From positions 1 through 64,000 of the forward strand of contig JAQGOL010000040.1 in NCBI GenBank assembly GCA_028293625.1: a stretch of DNA of 64,000 nt. Reading direction: 5' to 3'. The position numbers were made by a program, and so were the translations under genes. This document shows, piece after piece, positions 1 to 9,143 of the stretch; the first letter of the stretch is position 1; every line of letters begins with the position of its first letter. The notes below the pieces were generated by a model. It ran no database searches. It had not been told where the DNA came from and saw only the letters and a list, made by a program, of their open reading frames with translations. This DNA comes from Chthoniobacteraceae bacterium. Lineage in GTDB: Bacteria > Verrucomicrobiota > Verrucomicrobiia > Chthoniobacterales > Chthoniobacteraceae.

Positions 1-237
1 GGCTTCCGTAAAGGAGCGTCGGCTCTCGGGGTTCTTAAGGATTTGGGATTGCACGGGGGTCTGTTTCACTTTCATTGGTATCTTCCAGATACCCGCCCCT
101 TGTGTCCACTAAAGTGGAGCAAGCTCAACCCGATAGGCGCGAAGCCCACCGGGCAAGGTGCGGAGACGTCACTAGGCGACTCAAACCCGAACGCGACCAA
201 AGACCAAAGCCAAGACACCCGGAAGGATCAAAAATAG
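1..237 (+). other. Unassigned open frame entering from the left edge
   Basis: The first reading frame is open from base 1 to a TAG at 235-237. It could be the 3' end of a gene that begins outside the window, because the last part is hydrophilic and charged (ends DTRKDQK), as many C-termini are. No motif is recognised and there is no convincing internal start. Bases 238-357 hold nothing I can assign. It may be non-coding. Confidence 0.15.
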
Positions 238-357
238 GAGAATAACATAAGCGTCGTTGCTGAAGTGCTATAAAGTTCTATCGCTTTTTGTTAAGTGATT
301 ATCTGAGCGGAATCTAGCGTTATTGGTCAGCTGAGAACGGCTTGCCCTTCAAGGAAT

Positions 358-1019
358 TTATCTGGCAGCAATATAAACTTTATGCCGAAAGGCTCGATCT
401 GGAGCATCTGCCAAAATCATTTCCGGAACGCGGGCAGTTAGAGCCGGTTGCGCAAGCGCTCGGGCGCCGGCGGGGACGAGGATCACCTTCCACCCCACAC
501 TCATCCCCAAACCACAGTTCAATGCCACGATCATCCTGAAGCGTGCGCAGCTCTTCAAGAAAGGCTGTGCGCGCGACTTCATCCTGGCGCTCCGGCCAGC
601 ATTGGGCACGCGCAAATTATAGTTGAGTTCGTGCAGGTAACGAATTGTCGTGCGGTAGCCGAGTTCGATTTGAAGCTGCTCTTTAAGCCATCCGTGGACT
701 TTGACTCCGGTCCAATGCTCGATGCCCGCTTTGGCAGGGTCTTCAAGCACTGGCACCAGCAGATTACCGAAGCGCTCCAGCTTACTTTGCGAGGCCGGCC
801 CGGTCGGGGCTTGCTTGCCAGCGCGTCGATGCCTCCCTGATTAAACTTGGTAATCCACAGATGAATGAAGCATCGCTGCGGCCAAAAATGTTGCATACCG
901 GCTCCCGCGCTACTCCATTCATCAAAGCTCAAATCGCAGCCAGCCGCACAAAGCTGCGCTTGTTGGGGGGGCGGCCTCCATTGCCACCAGCAACTCAGCG
1001 TCGTTAGCGTGCTCGGCAT
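358..1019 (-). pseudogene. IS630-family transposase remnant, frameshifted and truncated
   Basis: Pieces of one transposase lie in different frames on the minus strand. Near 800-870 is the helix-turn-helix part (WITKFNQGGIDALASKPRPG). Around 600-720 is the winged-helix stretch (QIELGYRTTIRYLHE). Near 500-540 a third frame reads IELWFGDECGVEGDPRPRRR, the start of the DDE catalytic domain typical of IS630 relatives. The rest of the DDE domain, with its second and third acidic residues, is not seen, so the element cannot be active. Terminal inverted repeats were not found. It lies just downstream of a convergent-free gap next to the GH2 gene and marks this end of the window as an accessory, decaying region. 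Confidence 0.75.
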
Positions 1020-1148
1020 TGGGCTCTACACGATCTGCAAGCACTCCACCTTCTGGATTTTACGGGATCTTCCTATCTTTTTCTGGGCTTACCGTGTCCG
1101 CAAGTTGAGCACAGGCTCAACCAGTCAAGACGCTCACCCAGTTCGGGA

Positions 1149-3947
1149 CTATTCGATCAAAAGGGTTGGGCTTACAGGAAAACGCCCGCAGTCGCCCCCG
1201 TAAATTGTCAGACCCCCTGATGTAATGCCTGGCGGAACCTCACAGCGGAGAACCAAGGTGGTGTCAATGGATGCCGCGAGAACTTCGCGCAGCAGTTCGC
1301 CCTCCAGCGTCGTGGAAACAAGGTAACCATACGCCCCGCAGCCGCCCCGCAGATAGCTTAGCGCGCCGCGTGTGTCGTGTGGATGATTGGGCAGCACACT
1401 TTCATGAATGCGCTGGCCGTTGAGCTTAATTTGCAGGGTGGTCGGCCGCACAAAGCTGTCGGTCTGCGGGCAGCCTTCTCGCCTGGAGGAGGCCTCGCAA
1501 AGAACACGGATCTTCTTGCAATCTCTAGCATCGCGCGGCGTAAACGGCAGCCGCCATTCAAACCATCCGTGACCTTCCCCGTAAGCTGATCCACCCTCGA
1601 GCGCCTCGGTGGCACTGCTCGCCGCCCCGGACCATTCCGCGGAGGAAAATTCGTGCGGCTGGACGCGCAACACGATGAGCGACTCGGTTTCAGTGCACGC
1701 TGGAAAACCGTCATCGACGAAAAACTGCACAAAGTTTCTGGCGGCTACCGAGCCGTCGGCCGCCACTGCTCGCACCCACAATGTACAGAGCATCGTCTCC
1801 TTCGGTAGCCGAAGCACAAGCCGTTCGACTAGTTCCACATGATAGTGTGTGAAAGGGATTGGTTTTATACCGCCCGCCAGATCATCGTCTATCCAGCCGA
1901 GGGAATCTATGCCGCTCAGTCGCCAGTGCAGTGAGACGTTTTCCTGGGGCTTGCGCGAGAAATGCGATGAAAAGACTTCGATCACGCATTCTTCGCCCGG
2001 CCGGCAGCGCATAATTGGGGGCGCATCAATCGGCAGGGTGTCGCCGTGATTCACGACGCGCGGATCATAGCCAAAGTCCTTCGGCGTGCGATCGTAATTA
2101 AGGAAGCCATTCCGCTCCCATTCGACGTCATGTAGTTCCGTAAAAATATAGGCTGAGAGCTTGCCATGGCGGCGCAGTTCGTTTGTCAGAAATTTGAAAC
2201 TCCAGCTTATATCTCGGTCCCCATCGAGCGCCCCGATTCCGCCGTATTCGCTATTGATCAAAGGCTGCGTGCCTTGGACAAAACCGGGCACGTAGTTGAA
2301 GGTGGATCCGGTGTAGGTGTTCTCGACCACATCCTGAATGTGTGCGCGCGCCTTGGCGTAATCGTGCGAGTAAAAATGCCACGAATTGATGTCGGTGCCG
2401 CCATGGCCGTAGTGCTCCAAGTGATCCCACGCAACCACGCTCATATCTTCTACCAGGCGAGTCGGATCGAGCGACTTGGCCAGGTTCCACATTGCTTCGA
2501 CCCAGTAATAGGCGTCGCGATTCGCGAGCTTCGTCCCTGGGAGTTGCAGCAGATCGGGCGGCCTCACTGTTAGTGGCTGAGGATTGATCAGTTTCACAAT
2601 CTCGTCCTGTCCGCCAAAGCCCCACGTCTCATTAAAGAGACACCAGGCAATGATTGAAGGGTGATTGAAGTCACGGGCGATGGCGGCGCGCATCATCTCC
2701 TCAAACCGCCGCCTCCCCAGCGGCGTGTCGCCGCCTTCGCCGAAATTTGGAAAGTCGGCCATGAGCAGAATGCCGAGCGTGTCCGCATAATAGAGCAGCA
2801 GCGGATCGTCAATCTTGATATGCACGCGGAGCATGTCAAAGCCGGCGCGTTTGGCAAAGTTGATATCGTCGATTAAGGCTTGGACGTCGCCCGCGGTATA
2901 GATGCCTTCCGGATGGTAAGACTGATAAAGTGCGCCGCGCAGATAGATTGGCTGGCCATTCAGACAGAGCGCAGCGGGCGCGCCCATTTCCTCGACCGGG
3001 CTGGCGGAAAGGCTGCGCATGCCGAAGTATCCATGCACAACATCGGACTCAGCGCCTTCCCGGAGCGTCAGCTGCAGGAAATAGAGTTGCGGATCATTTG
3101 GGTCCCACAGAATCAGCGGATCAATCGGAATTGCGGCGCAAACAAACCCATGAATCACTTCAAATTGTTTGACGCTCTCAGCTCCATTTGGGCTCGTCAC
3201 GCGCACGTCGAGCAGGGCGCCTCCGTTTGTGAAGACCTCGATAGTAGCCGTCCCGGCATCGAGATTGCTTGTGATCTCAAACCGTTGGATGAAATGCGCC
3301 GCGCGTGGTTCCAGGAAAACCGTCTGCCAGATTCCGCTGGCTGTTGAATACCAGCCCCACTGCTTGCCAACGGGCTGTTCGCGATTGTCCATGGGGTCTC
3401 TGACGCGAAGGACCAACTGCGCGAAAAGGTGATCATCGGGCCCGCTCTTCAAAAAGTCAGTGAGGTCAAACTCAATTGGCGTGAATCCGCCTTCGTGATG
3501 TCCGACGTGCTCACCGTTGCACCAACAATCCGTGAAAAAATCGGCCGCGCCGATAGTTAGGATCACGCGTTTGCCGTGCCAGTGCTCGTTTTGCGGGATC
3601 ATCACACAACGTCGATACCAGCCGACCTCATGCCGCAAAGCCTGGCGATAGTTCTCATGGTCAAGTTCCAGAGGCTGCCGATAGGCGCGCCGGGAAAAAA
3701 AATTGTCATTCCCTGCTGCGCCGGCTTCGCCCCACGCGGCGAGCGACTCCCAACAGAACGGAACGATAATCTGTTCGGTCCAGCGCGGACCTGCAGTAAA
3801 CCACAGTTCCGAGACGCCGACCTGCTCCGGGTCAAAGCGAAACTCCCATGCACCATTGAGATTCAACCAATCTACGCCGTGGACGAAGCTCCGTTGGCGA
3901 TCGGGACGTGGATATTCTGGCCGAGGAAGAAAGACGCGCGTTCGCAT
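1149..3947 (-). CDS. Glycoside hydrolase family 2 protein
   Basis: A 932-residue GH2 enzyme of the beta-galactosidase/beta-glucuronidase/beta-mannosidase group. The N-terminal part is the sugar-binding jelly roll (LNGAWEFRFDP, then FTDCWCNGEHVGHHEGGFTP). An immunoglobulin-like domain follows, then the TIM barrel. The acid/base pair is visible as CLFNETWG near residues 436-443, and the nucleophile as NSEYGGIG near 565-572. A further roughly 250 residues form C-terminal beta domains. No signal peptide is seen at the chosen ATG, so a cytoplasmic location is likely, although the start could be wrong. It is divergent from the glycosyltransferase at 4126, with about 180 bases between the two starts. 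The substrate cannot be told from sequence alone. The gene is intact, unlike much of its surroundings. Confidence 0.93.
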   Translation of the reverse strand: MRTRVFLPRPEYPRPDRQRSFVHGVDWLNLNGAWEFRFDPEQVGVSELWFTAGPRWTEQIIVPFCWESLAAWGEAGAAGNDNFFSRRAYRQPLELDHENYRQALRHEVGWYRRCVMIPQNEHWHGKRVILTIGAADFFTDCWCNGEHVGHHEGGFTPIEFDLTDFLKSGPDDHLFAQLVLRVRDPMDNREQPVGKQWGWYSTASGIWQTVFLEPRAAHFIQRFEITSNLDAGTATIEVFTNGGALLDVRVTSPNGAESVKQFEVIHGFVCAAIPIDPLILWDPNDPQLYFLQLTLREGAESDVVHGYFGMRSLSASPVEEMGAPAALCLNGQPIYLRGALYQSYHPEGIYTAGDVQALIDDINFAKRAGFDMLRVHIKIDDPLLLYYADTLGILLMADFPNFGEGGDTPLGRRRFEEMMRAAIARDFNHPSIIAWCLFNETWGFGGQDEIVKLINPQPLTVRPPDLLQLPGTKLANRDAYYWVEAMWNLAKSLDPTRLVEDMSVVAWDHLEHYGHGGTDINSWHFYSHDYAKARAHIQDVVENTYTGSTFNYVPGFVQGTQPLINSEYGGIGALDGDRDISWSFKFLTNELRRHGKLSAYIFTELHDVEWERNGFLNYDRTPKDFGYDPRVVNHGDTLPIDAPPIMRCRPGEECVIEVFSSHFSRKPQENVSLHWRLSGIDSLGWIDDDLAGGIKPIPFTHYHVELVERLVLRLPKETMLCTLWVRAVAADGSVAARNFVQFFVDDGFPACTETESLIVLRVQPHEFSSAEWSGAASSATEALEGGSAYGEGHGWFEWRLPFTPRDARDCKKIRVLCEASSRREGCPQTDSFVRPTTLQIKLNGQRIHESVLPNHPHDTRGALSYLRGGCGAYGYLVSTTLEGELLREVLAASIDTTLVLRCEVPPGITSGGLTIYGGDCGRFPVSPTLLIE

Positions 3948-4125
3948 GGCAAGAAAAATTCGTCGCTTACCCAGCGTTCGTCCGTCGGGCTGCGCCCTGA
4001 GAATTCTGCCAGTCCCGCAGAAAAACCCGGCCGCATTGCAGCCGCGCGCGTTACCTTACCCTCTCAATCCTTTCTCGGGGCGAAAACTGACGTACAGAGG
4101 CCTCAGCTCACACGAAAAAGAAGAC

Positions 4126-5364
4126 ATGGAAATGACCTCACTGAATCTGCCCCCATCTGTTACCGGCAGTGGTCACGAGCCGGCCCCCAAGCAACACTCG
4201 GAAGGCCCCCGCAAAGGGTATTCGATCCTCGTTCATTCGCATCTGCGCTGGGATTGGGTTTGGCAGCGCCCGCAGCAGTTTCTTTCCCGCCTCGCGCAGC
4301 GCCATCCAATCTTGTTTGTGGAAGAGCCGGTATGCGTCGAAGGGCTTGCCAAGCCGCGAGCCAAGATCCGAGGCGCGGAAGGGTTGCCAAATCTTACGAT
4401 CCTTACCGCCGAGTTTCCCGAATCGCTGATGGCCGAGCGCGAGACCCGCGATGAAGCCCATTACCACCTCGTGCGGGAGACACTCACCGGAGCGCTGGGC
4501 CGCACCTTTGTGCGACCGCTGCAATGGTTCTACAATCCAATGGCCGTGGTTCCGTTTGCGGGTAAAATGAATGAGCGTGCGATCGTCTATGATTGCATGG
4601 ACCAGCTTTCGCAGTTCCGAGGCGCTCCGCCGGAACTGATCCATCGAGAGCACAAGCTGCTTAGTGTGGCAGATGTGGTTTTTGCAGGCGGACCGAAGAT
4701 CCATAAAGCAAAACGCCTCTTAAACCCGAATTGTCACTGCTACGGTTGTGGCGTGGATGTCAAGCATTTTGGGCAGGCCATACTTCCGACGACCGCCGTT
4801 CCCAATGAGCTCGCGGTGCTCCCTAAACCTCGTCTTGGATATTTCGGGGCAGTCGATGAACGCATGGATTACAAACTGATCGCCGCCCTCGCGGACGCGC
4901 ACCCGGAGTGGAGTGTCATCATCATCGGCCCATGGACCAAAGTTGATCCGGCAACTTTTCCGCGGAGAACTAACCTGCACTGGCTCGGCAGCCGCGATTA
5001 TCAGCAACTCCCCAGCTACGTAAAAGGGCTTAATGTATGCTTGATGCCCTTTGCCATTAATAAGGCAACAGAATTTATCAACCCAACGAAGGCTCTCGAA
5101 TACATGGCTGCAGAGCGCCCAATCGTCTCAACCGCGATAGAGGATGTGGTTCTGCAGTTTTTTGACGTCGTGCGCGTGGCGCAGAATAGGAAGGAATTCA
5201 TTCGAGGCTGCGAAGAAGCCGTACGTCGTCCCGATCGACATCGGATTCGCCGAGGCCGCGAACTTGCTATCCGGAACTCCTGGGAGGCAATTGTCGCTCA
5301 GCTGGAACGTCACCTCGAAGACGCGCTCGAAGTGCGGCGCCAGTTCGAAATCTTCGCTGGATGA
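4126..5364 (+). CDS. Glycosyltransferase (GT-B fold, GT4-like)
   Basis: About 412 residues from the ATG at 4126, which follows an A/G-rich stretch (AAAAAGAAG). Upstream in-frame codons overlap the divergent GH2 gene and do not look coding. The N-terminus reads YSILVHSHLRWDWVWQRPQQ, typical of group-1-like glycosyltransferases of exopolysaccharide clusters. A second Rossmann half follows (PRLGYFGAVDERMDYKLI, then SVIIIGPW). The sugar-nucleotide site includes PFAINKATEFINPTKALEYM, with the conserved NPTKALEY element. The stop overlaps the ATG of a UDP-galactopyranose mutase remnant (ATGA), so the two were once translationally coupled. A role in galactofuranose-containing glycan synthesis is an inference from that neighbour. 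Confidence 0.88.
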   Translation: MEMTSLNLPPSVTGSGHEPAPKQHSEGPRKGYSILVHSHLRWDWVWQRPQQFLSRLAQRHPILFVEEPVCVEGLAKPRAKIRGAEGLPNLTILTAEFPESLMAERETRDEAHYHLVRETLTGALGRTFVRPLQWFYNPMAVVPFAGKMNERAIVYDCMDQLSQFRGAPPELIHREHKLLSVADVVFAGGPKIHKAKRLLNPNCHCYGCGVDVKHFGQAILPTTAVPNELAVLPKPRLGYFGAVDERMDYKLIAALADAHPEWSVIIIGPWTKVDPATFPRRTNLHWLGSRDYQQLPSYVKGLNVCLMPFAINKATEFINPTKALEYMAAERPIVSTAIEDVVLQFFDVVRVAQNRKEFIRGCEEAVRRPDRHRIRRGRELAIRNSWEAIVAQLERHLEDALEVRRQFEIFAG

Positions 5365-5775
5365 ACGGGCGCGGCGCCTTCCATTACCTGAAAGCGAGAG
5401 TAGGCTTTGCTGGTAGCATTCTCGCGGAGCCACTTGCACGAGGGCTGGCAAGCGCGTGCTGGTGGTGGATAAACGCTTTTACATCGGCGGCAATGCCTGC
5501 GATCACCATGACGACGCGTGTGTGCTCGTGCATCGTCACGGTCGCCACATCTTCCACACCAATTCGCCGGAGGTATTCGATTATCTCTCTCAGTCACGGC
5601 ATGGCGTAACTATGAGTATCGTGTCGTGGCGAGCTCGTTTCGATGCCAATCAATTCGGATGCCGTTAATACGCTCTAGGTTCTGAAGCTTGGTGATAAAG
5701 CGGGAGTCTTTTTGAGCACCCTGGCGGAACCACCCAAATTAATCCGCACATCCAGCTTGGCCGGTGCTAAGTGCG
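5361..5775 (+). pseudogene. glf: UDP-galactopyranose mutase remnant
   Basis: Recognisable Glf pieces appear in order but in several frames. First is RVGFAGSILAEPLARGL (the FAD-binding GAGFAGS region, here with R-V-G in place of the first glycine). Next is RVLVVDKRFYIGGNACDHHD, then GRHIFHTNSPEVFDYLSQ, then NYEYRVVAS, and finally AGVFLSTLAEPPKLIRTS, just after an in-frame TAG. At least three frameshifts and one stop are needed to read through. The sequence leaves the family at about 5775, roughly 140 codons in of a normal length near 370-400, and the IS3-type remnant starts at once. The start overlaps the stop of the glycosyltransferase by ATGA. The gene is dead. Confidence 0.82.
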
Positions 5776-5811
5776 CGTTTCTGTTACCAACTGGGAGTAA
5801 CACGTTCGATG

Positions 5812-6600
5812 CTCCATTATGTGCCCGCGGCAGAAGGTGCGGGGGATCTGCGCATCAAGCGGCTCCTTGATGAAATTTGCCTGCTCGATCCATGCTTGGA
5901 ACGCGCCGGCTCGTGACGCTACTCGAGCGCGCTCACAAAGAGACGGTCGACAGCAAGAAGCTTCTGCGGCCGCGCCCGGAGATGGGCGTAAAAACGATCT
6001 GATGTCGTCCGCGAACGGGCATTTCAATCGACTCGCACCGCAAATACCTCCACCTGCTTGGCGACCTGGATGTTACGCGTGCGGACCAGGCTTGGTGCGC
6101 AAACATCACCTATGTACCGATGCGCTACGGCAAAGCAAATCTGTGCGCGGTGATGGATTGGCATTCGCGCAAAGTGCTCGGCTGGGCGCTTTCAAATATA
6201 ATGGACGGCTCGCTCTGCCAGGAGGCGTCGACGGCCGCTGTGGCACAAAGCAAAGAGCTGCCCGAGATCTTCAATACCGATCAGGGCAGCCAGTCTGCCC
6301 CGCAGGAATGGACCGGGAGACTTACCGGCTTGGCATAAAGATCAGCATGGATGGAAAGGGTCGCTAGATGGGCAACGTCTTCATCGAGCGGCTCTGGCGC
6401 AGTGTAAAATACGAGGAGATCTATCGCGCGAATATAGCACCGTGCCGGAATTGGAAGCAGGGCTTGGAGAATGGTTTGAGCGCTATAACACGTGGCGCCC
6501 GCGCCAAGCCTTGGGCAAACAAACGCCGCACCAACACTACGAGGAGGAACGCCGAAAACCAACCGATAAAGCCAGTGACGCAATACTCCAGGCAGCCGCA
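5812..6600 (+). pseudogene. IS3-family transposase OrfB remnant
   Basis: An IS3-type integrase-like transposase in broken frames. The start reads LRIKRLLDEICLLDP, the helical part before the catalytic core. It is followed by RKYLHLLGDLDVTRADQAW and CANITYVPM. Then come AVMDWHSRKVLGWALSN, EIFNTDQGSQS (the second catalytic Asp context) and, after a frameshift and a TAG near 6366, NVFIERLWRSVKYEEIY, which carries the catalytic Glu. Stops and frameshifts break the frame between these blocks, so no functional transposase can be made. OrfA (the upstream HTH partner) is missing. The element follows directly on the truncated glf gene, consistent with an insertion there followed by decay. Confidence 0.85.
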
Positions 6601-7227
6601 TGAAAGGGAGAGTGGGACCCGGTTCTGGAACCAATTTTTGGTTCTTCCACTTCAGGTCATGCAGGCCACTTCGCTACGCTTCGTGGCCTTGCGTTCCAGA
6701 ACCAAAATTGGGGCACTCCCGGATTGATGTTGCCTTCCGACAAGCAGTTCTTTTACACACGAAACGTCCCACCCATCATAGCTTAAGTTCTGCTATCTTT
6801 GGCCGAAGAACGGGGTCGACCTCAAAGATCGTCGTGATGCCGAGCTCCGCGATGCGTTCCAAATCGGCAAGGCTCCCGGTCAACGTCCGTCGCTTAAGCT
6901 GGCTATTAAAGCGGTTCCCGACGCAGTTAATTCTGCAGTCACACCAGCCACACAGCTCCAGTCTTTTGCTATCAAGAAGTAAGCCTATTACAGAACGTTT
7001 TCGCACAAGCGGCTCTCGGCCCTCTCCGCTCGCTGGATGGTTAGCGACTCAAGGTGCAGGATTTGACCAGCAGAGCCGTCTTTAGAAAGCTCCGCCTCTG
7101 CAGTGGCCATCGCATCATGCAATCAACATTTTTTTCGAATAAATGCGCCGGATTTCAACGTAGCTTCGGATTGGTAACCGGATAACTTCACCGATCTTAT
7201 TGCTGCAAGGCTGGCTCCCTGGGCGTT
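6601..7227 (+). other. Gene-poor spacer after the IS3 remnant
   Basis: No gene is supported here. Near 6628-6645 there is a short palindrome (GAACCA, T-rich centre, TGGTTC), with a further partial copy around 6695-6710, which may belong to the end of the decayed insertion element. A 76-codon frame on the minus strand (6776-7006) has no recognisable motif and may be chance. Confidence 0.4.
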
Positions 7228-8184
7228 TCAGGAAAGAACCTTGGCGTAGTGTTTGATCATTTCAGGATCAATTTCTCCGGGTGAAGGAAGCTGCGGTTCT
7301 TCCTCCAGATCCGGCGCAGGAAAGCCCGGCGGCATCTCATCGAGAACCACTAGTTCCTGGCCGTCTTCGGGATGCGGTCCGTTCCAGATTTCATTTATCC
7401 GAGTATAATCGGTGGGACTAAAATGATACATGATCGTGTGGAGCCCTTTTACTTCATGTTTCATGGCTTCAGGAAATTTTTTGTTACTTACATCAGGAAT
7501 GGGAAGGAGCCGGCCTACGTCCGCACCTGTAAGCTTCTCCAAGGCCTTTGCATAGGCGACGATATGCACACCCCCACGCACAAGAAGATAGCCCACCATG
7601 GCGCGGGCAACGGGATCTGCAGTCATCTCATATACCCGCATTTTGTTGGCGCGCGCACCGCACTCCAAAAAGAAGTTGTGCAACAGATCGAGCTTTAAAT
7701 TTCCTGTCGCAGTCACATAACTTCCATTCCAAGGATTTCCCATTGAATCAAACGGCAACGCCGTCTGGCCCGAAGAGATAAAATGGTAGGCATACCGCTG
7801 GGAAAGCCCCTCGGCAAGAGGTGCGGGATCAGTCGAGCCGCTCGTAACCAGATTGGCGACCATTGCGATCGGAGATTCAGCGCTCGCCCCTTCAGGCTTG
7901 TTGCGATTGGCACGCGTGGTTGAACCGGTCAGAAGCAAGTTGATGGCGTAGGAAACGGCTTCGATGTGACTGAATTCTTCTGCGGCAATATTACAGAGGA
8001 GATCGTAAAATGGCCGGTATTTCGTTCTGCCCCGGAAATTGAACGATTGGAAGGTATAGTTCATGAGAGTAGACATCTCCCCGAACTTGCCGCCCATGAG
8101 CTCCTGCACAGCCGCTGCTGCGGCCGGGTTTGGACTATTAGGCACGGGGAAGTCGACAGCGATTTTATCGAAACGTTGGATCAT
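7228..8184 (-). CDS. Manganese catalase
   Basis: A 318-residue di-manganese catalase that disproportionates hydrogen peroxide without heme. The four-helix-bundle metal ligands are visible: Glu36 in GEMSTLMNY, the ExxH pair at Glu70/His73 (AAEEFSHIEAVSYA), a third-helix Glu in HNFFLECGAR and a His in VRGGVHIVAYAKAL. The length is in the usual range of about 270-320. The C-terminus is acidic and proline-rich (DLEEEPQLPSP), as is common in this family. It is monocistronic, flanked by an IS-derived spacer on one side and a 450-base non-coding stretch on the other. Such genes are frequently carried on accessory segments and serve oxidative-stress protection. Confidence 0.95.
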   Translation of the reverse strand: MIQRFDKIAVDFPVPNSPNPAAAAAVQELMGGKFGEMSTLMNYTFQSFNFRGRTKYRPFYDLLCNIAAEEFSHIEAVSYAINLLLTGSTTRANRNKPEGASAESPIAMVANLVTSGSTDPAPLAEGLSQRYAYHFISSGQTALPFDSMGNPWNGSYVTATGNLKLDLLHNFFLECGARANKMRVYEMTADPVARAMVGYLLVRGGVHIVAYAKALEKLTGADVGRLLPIPDVSNKKFPEAMKHEVKGLHTIMYHFSPTDYTRINEIWNGPHPEDGQELVVLDEMPPGFPAPDLEEEPQLPSPGEIDPEMIKHYAKVLS

Positions 8185-8639
8185 AAACTGTAAGTTCGTG
8201 GAACCGAGAGTTATTGGATGACACTAAATCCCATCTGATCAGGTTGTCAGGTAAACCCTTATCGATCGTAGTTTTCTTCTTGTTTAGGACGATAGTGCTT
8301 TTCCTCAGGCAGGAAGCGCCCTGCTTTGTACGGCGCATCAAAGTCGATGCTGAGAGGGGGTGCGGGGATCAACCGAATTGGCTAACTACTCAAAGCAGGC
8401 AATAGTTGAACTGTAGTGTTTCTGGATACATAGAACCCGACTTCGCACGACGCGGGAGTCGGGCTTCTATTTTTATATACGATACCAAAAAATCGGACGC
8501 GCCGGCCTTTGCGTAAAAAATTCGGTTATGTGAATCAACAACCGAAGGCGTATCAGTATAAAAACAATTACCTACCTAACGAGCTGACAACCATCCGCCA
8601 CTTTTAACGCTGGCGGGAACGCCCCCTGCGCTGACGTGC
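8185..8639. other. Intergenic region between the catalase gene and the kai operon
   Basis: This AT-richer stretch contains no convincing gene. A 63-codon frame on the plus strand (8214-8405) has a hydrophobic centre but no recognisable family and no clear ribosome binding site. The only clear element is the hairpin with a T-rich tail at 8433-8475. Confidence 0.5.
8433..8475 (+). terminator. Intrinsic terminator-like hairpin, plus strand
   Basis: GAACCCGACT pairs with AGTCGGGCTTC (one bulge) across a short GC-rich loop, followed by TATTTTTAT. The T tract lies on the plus strand only, yet no established plus-strand gene ends just upstream. It could therefore end a small untranslated transcript starting somewhere in 8185-8430. 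Confidence 0.5.
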
Positions 8640-8804
8640 TCAGCCTTCCATGTTACTGATGACTGAACTCCCAGTAGTTTGACACAACTGCGCCCAGTTG
8701 AGCCCTCTCTCAATCTTCCCTTCAAGTAAATCCACTTTTTCTTTCATGAGCTGTGGAACGCGGGCGGGGGACTTGACTTTCAGCGCATCCTTAAAATGCC
8801 ACAT
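8640..8804 (-). CDS. Possible 54-residue third cistron of the kai operon
   Basis: An ATG at 8804-8802 lies 18 bases beyond the kaiB stop and is preceded by AAAGG at a spacing of 5 bases. It opens a 54-codon frame ending in TGA at 8642-8640. The product is mostly charged and probably helical (VPQLMKEKVDLLEGKIERG), with no family I recognise. The spacing and ribosome binding site suggest co-translation with kaiB. Two alternatives remain: it is a remnant of a longer protein, or chance. Confidence 0.35.
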   Translation of the reverse strand: MWHFKDALKVKSPARVPQLMKEKVDLLEGKIERGLNWAQLCQTTGSSVISNMEG

Positions 8805-8822
8805 TTGAGCCTTTAAAGAGGC

Positions 8823-9143
8823 TTAAGGGGGCTCACTAATTACTCCAAGCGCGGCGAGTACCCTGGCCTCTTCACTCAAATCTCCGATAATCCTAAGCTG
8901 CGGTTCAGGGCTTAACTTAATAAGCGTCAGTGTAGCCAAAATCCGATCGGTTAGGATACAACACGGATGCTCCATTACATCCCTGATTTCGAGCCTGTAG
9001 TGCCCGGCAAAATACTTTTCACAGAGGGCCTTTAGGCGGGCTACCGCCAGCATTGAATGCGGCGTGCCTTCGGCGATATAGAGCCGGAACGCAAATTCCG
9101 GCTTGGCGTCACCTTGCTTTTTTGAGCGGTGACGCAGACTCAT
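8823..9143 (-). CDS. kaiB: KaiB-domain protein
   Basis: A 106-residue thioredoxin-like KaiB protein. The characteristic pattern is FAFRLYIAEGTPHSMLAV at the start of the fold, then LEIRDVMEHPCCILTDRILATLTL and PEPQLRIIGDLSEEARVL. In cyanobacteria KaiB binds the KaiC CI ring to close the clock cycle. Outside them the partners act in stress or output roles that are less clear. The ATG overlaps the stop of the extended kaiC frame (ATGA at 9143-9140), indicating translational coupling with kaiC. An N-terminal basic extension (RHRSKKQGD) precedes the domain. No kaiA is present. Confidence 0.9.
   Translation of the reverse strand: MSLRHRSKKQGDAKPEFAFRLYIAEGTPHSMLAVARLKALCEKYFAGHYRLEIRDVMEHPCCILTDRILATLTLIKLSPEPQLRIIGDLSEEARVLAALGVISEPP

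Noticed and set aside
448-1203. Plus-strand open frames of 110-130 codons across the IS630 remnant
   Set aside because: They have no family match and are the reverse side of recognisable transposase pieces.
5819-6367. A 182-codon plus-strand frame inside the IS3 remnant
   Set aside because: The IS3 transposase blocks are in other frames; this frame is a by-product of the frameshifts.
6776-7006. A 76-residue minus-strand frame
   Set aside because: No motif, no clear ribosome binding site and no neighbour linking it to a pathway; listed only within the spacer.
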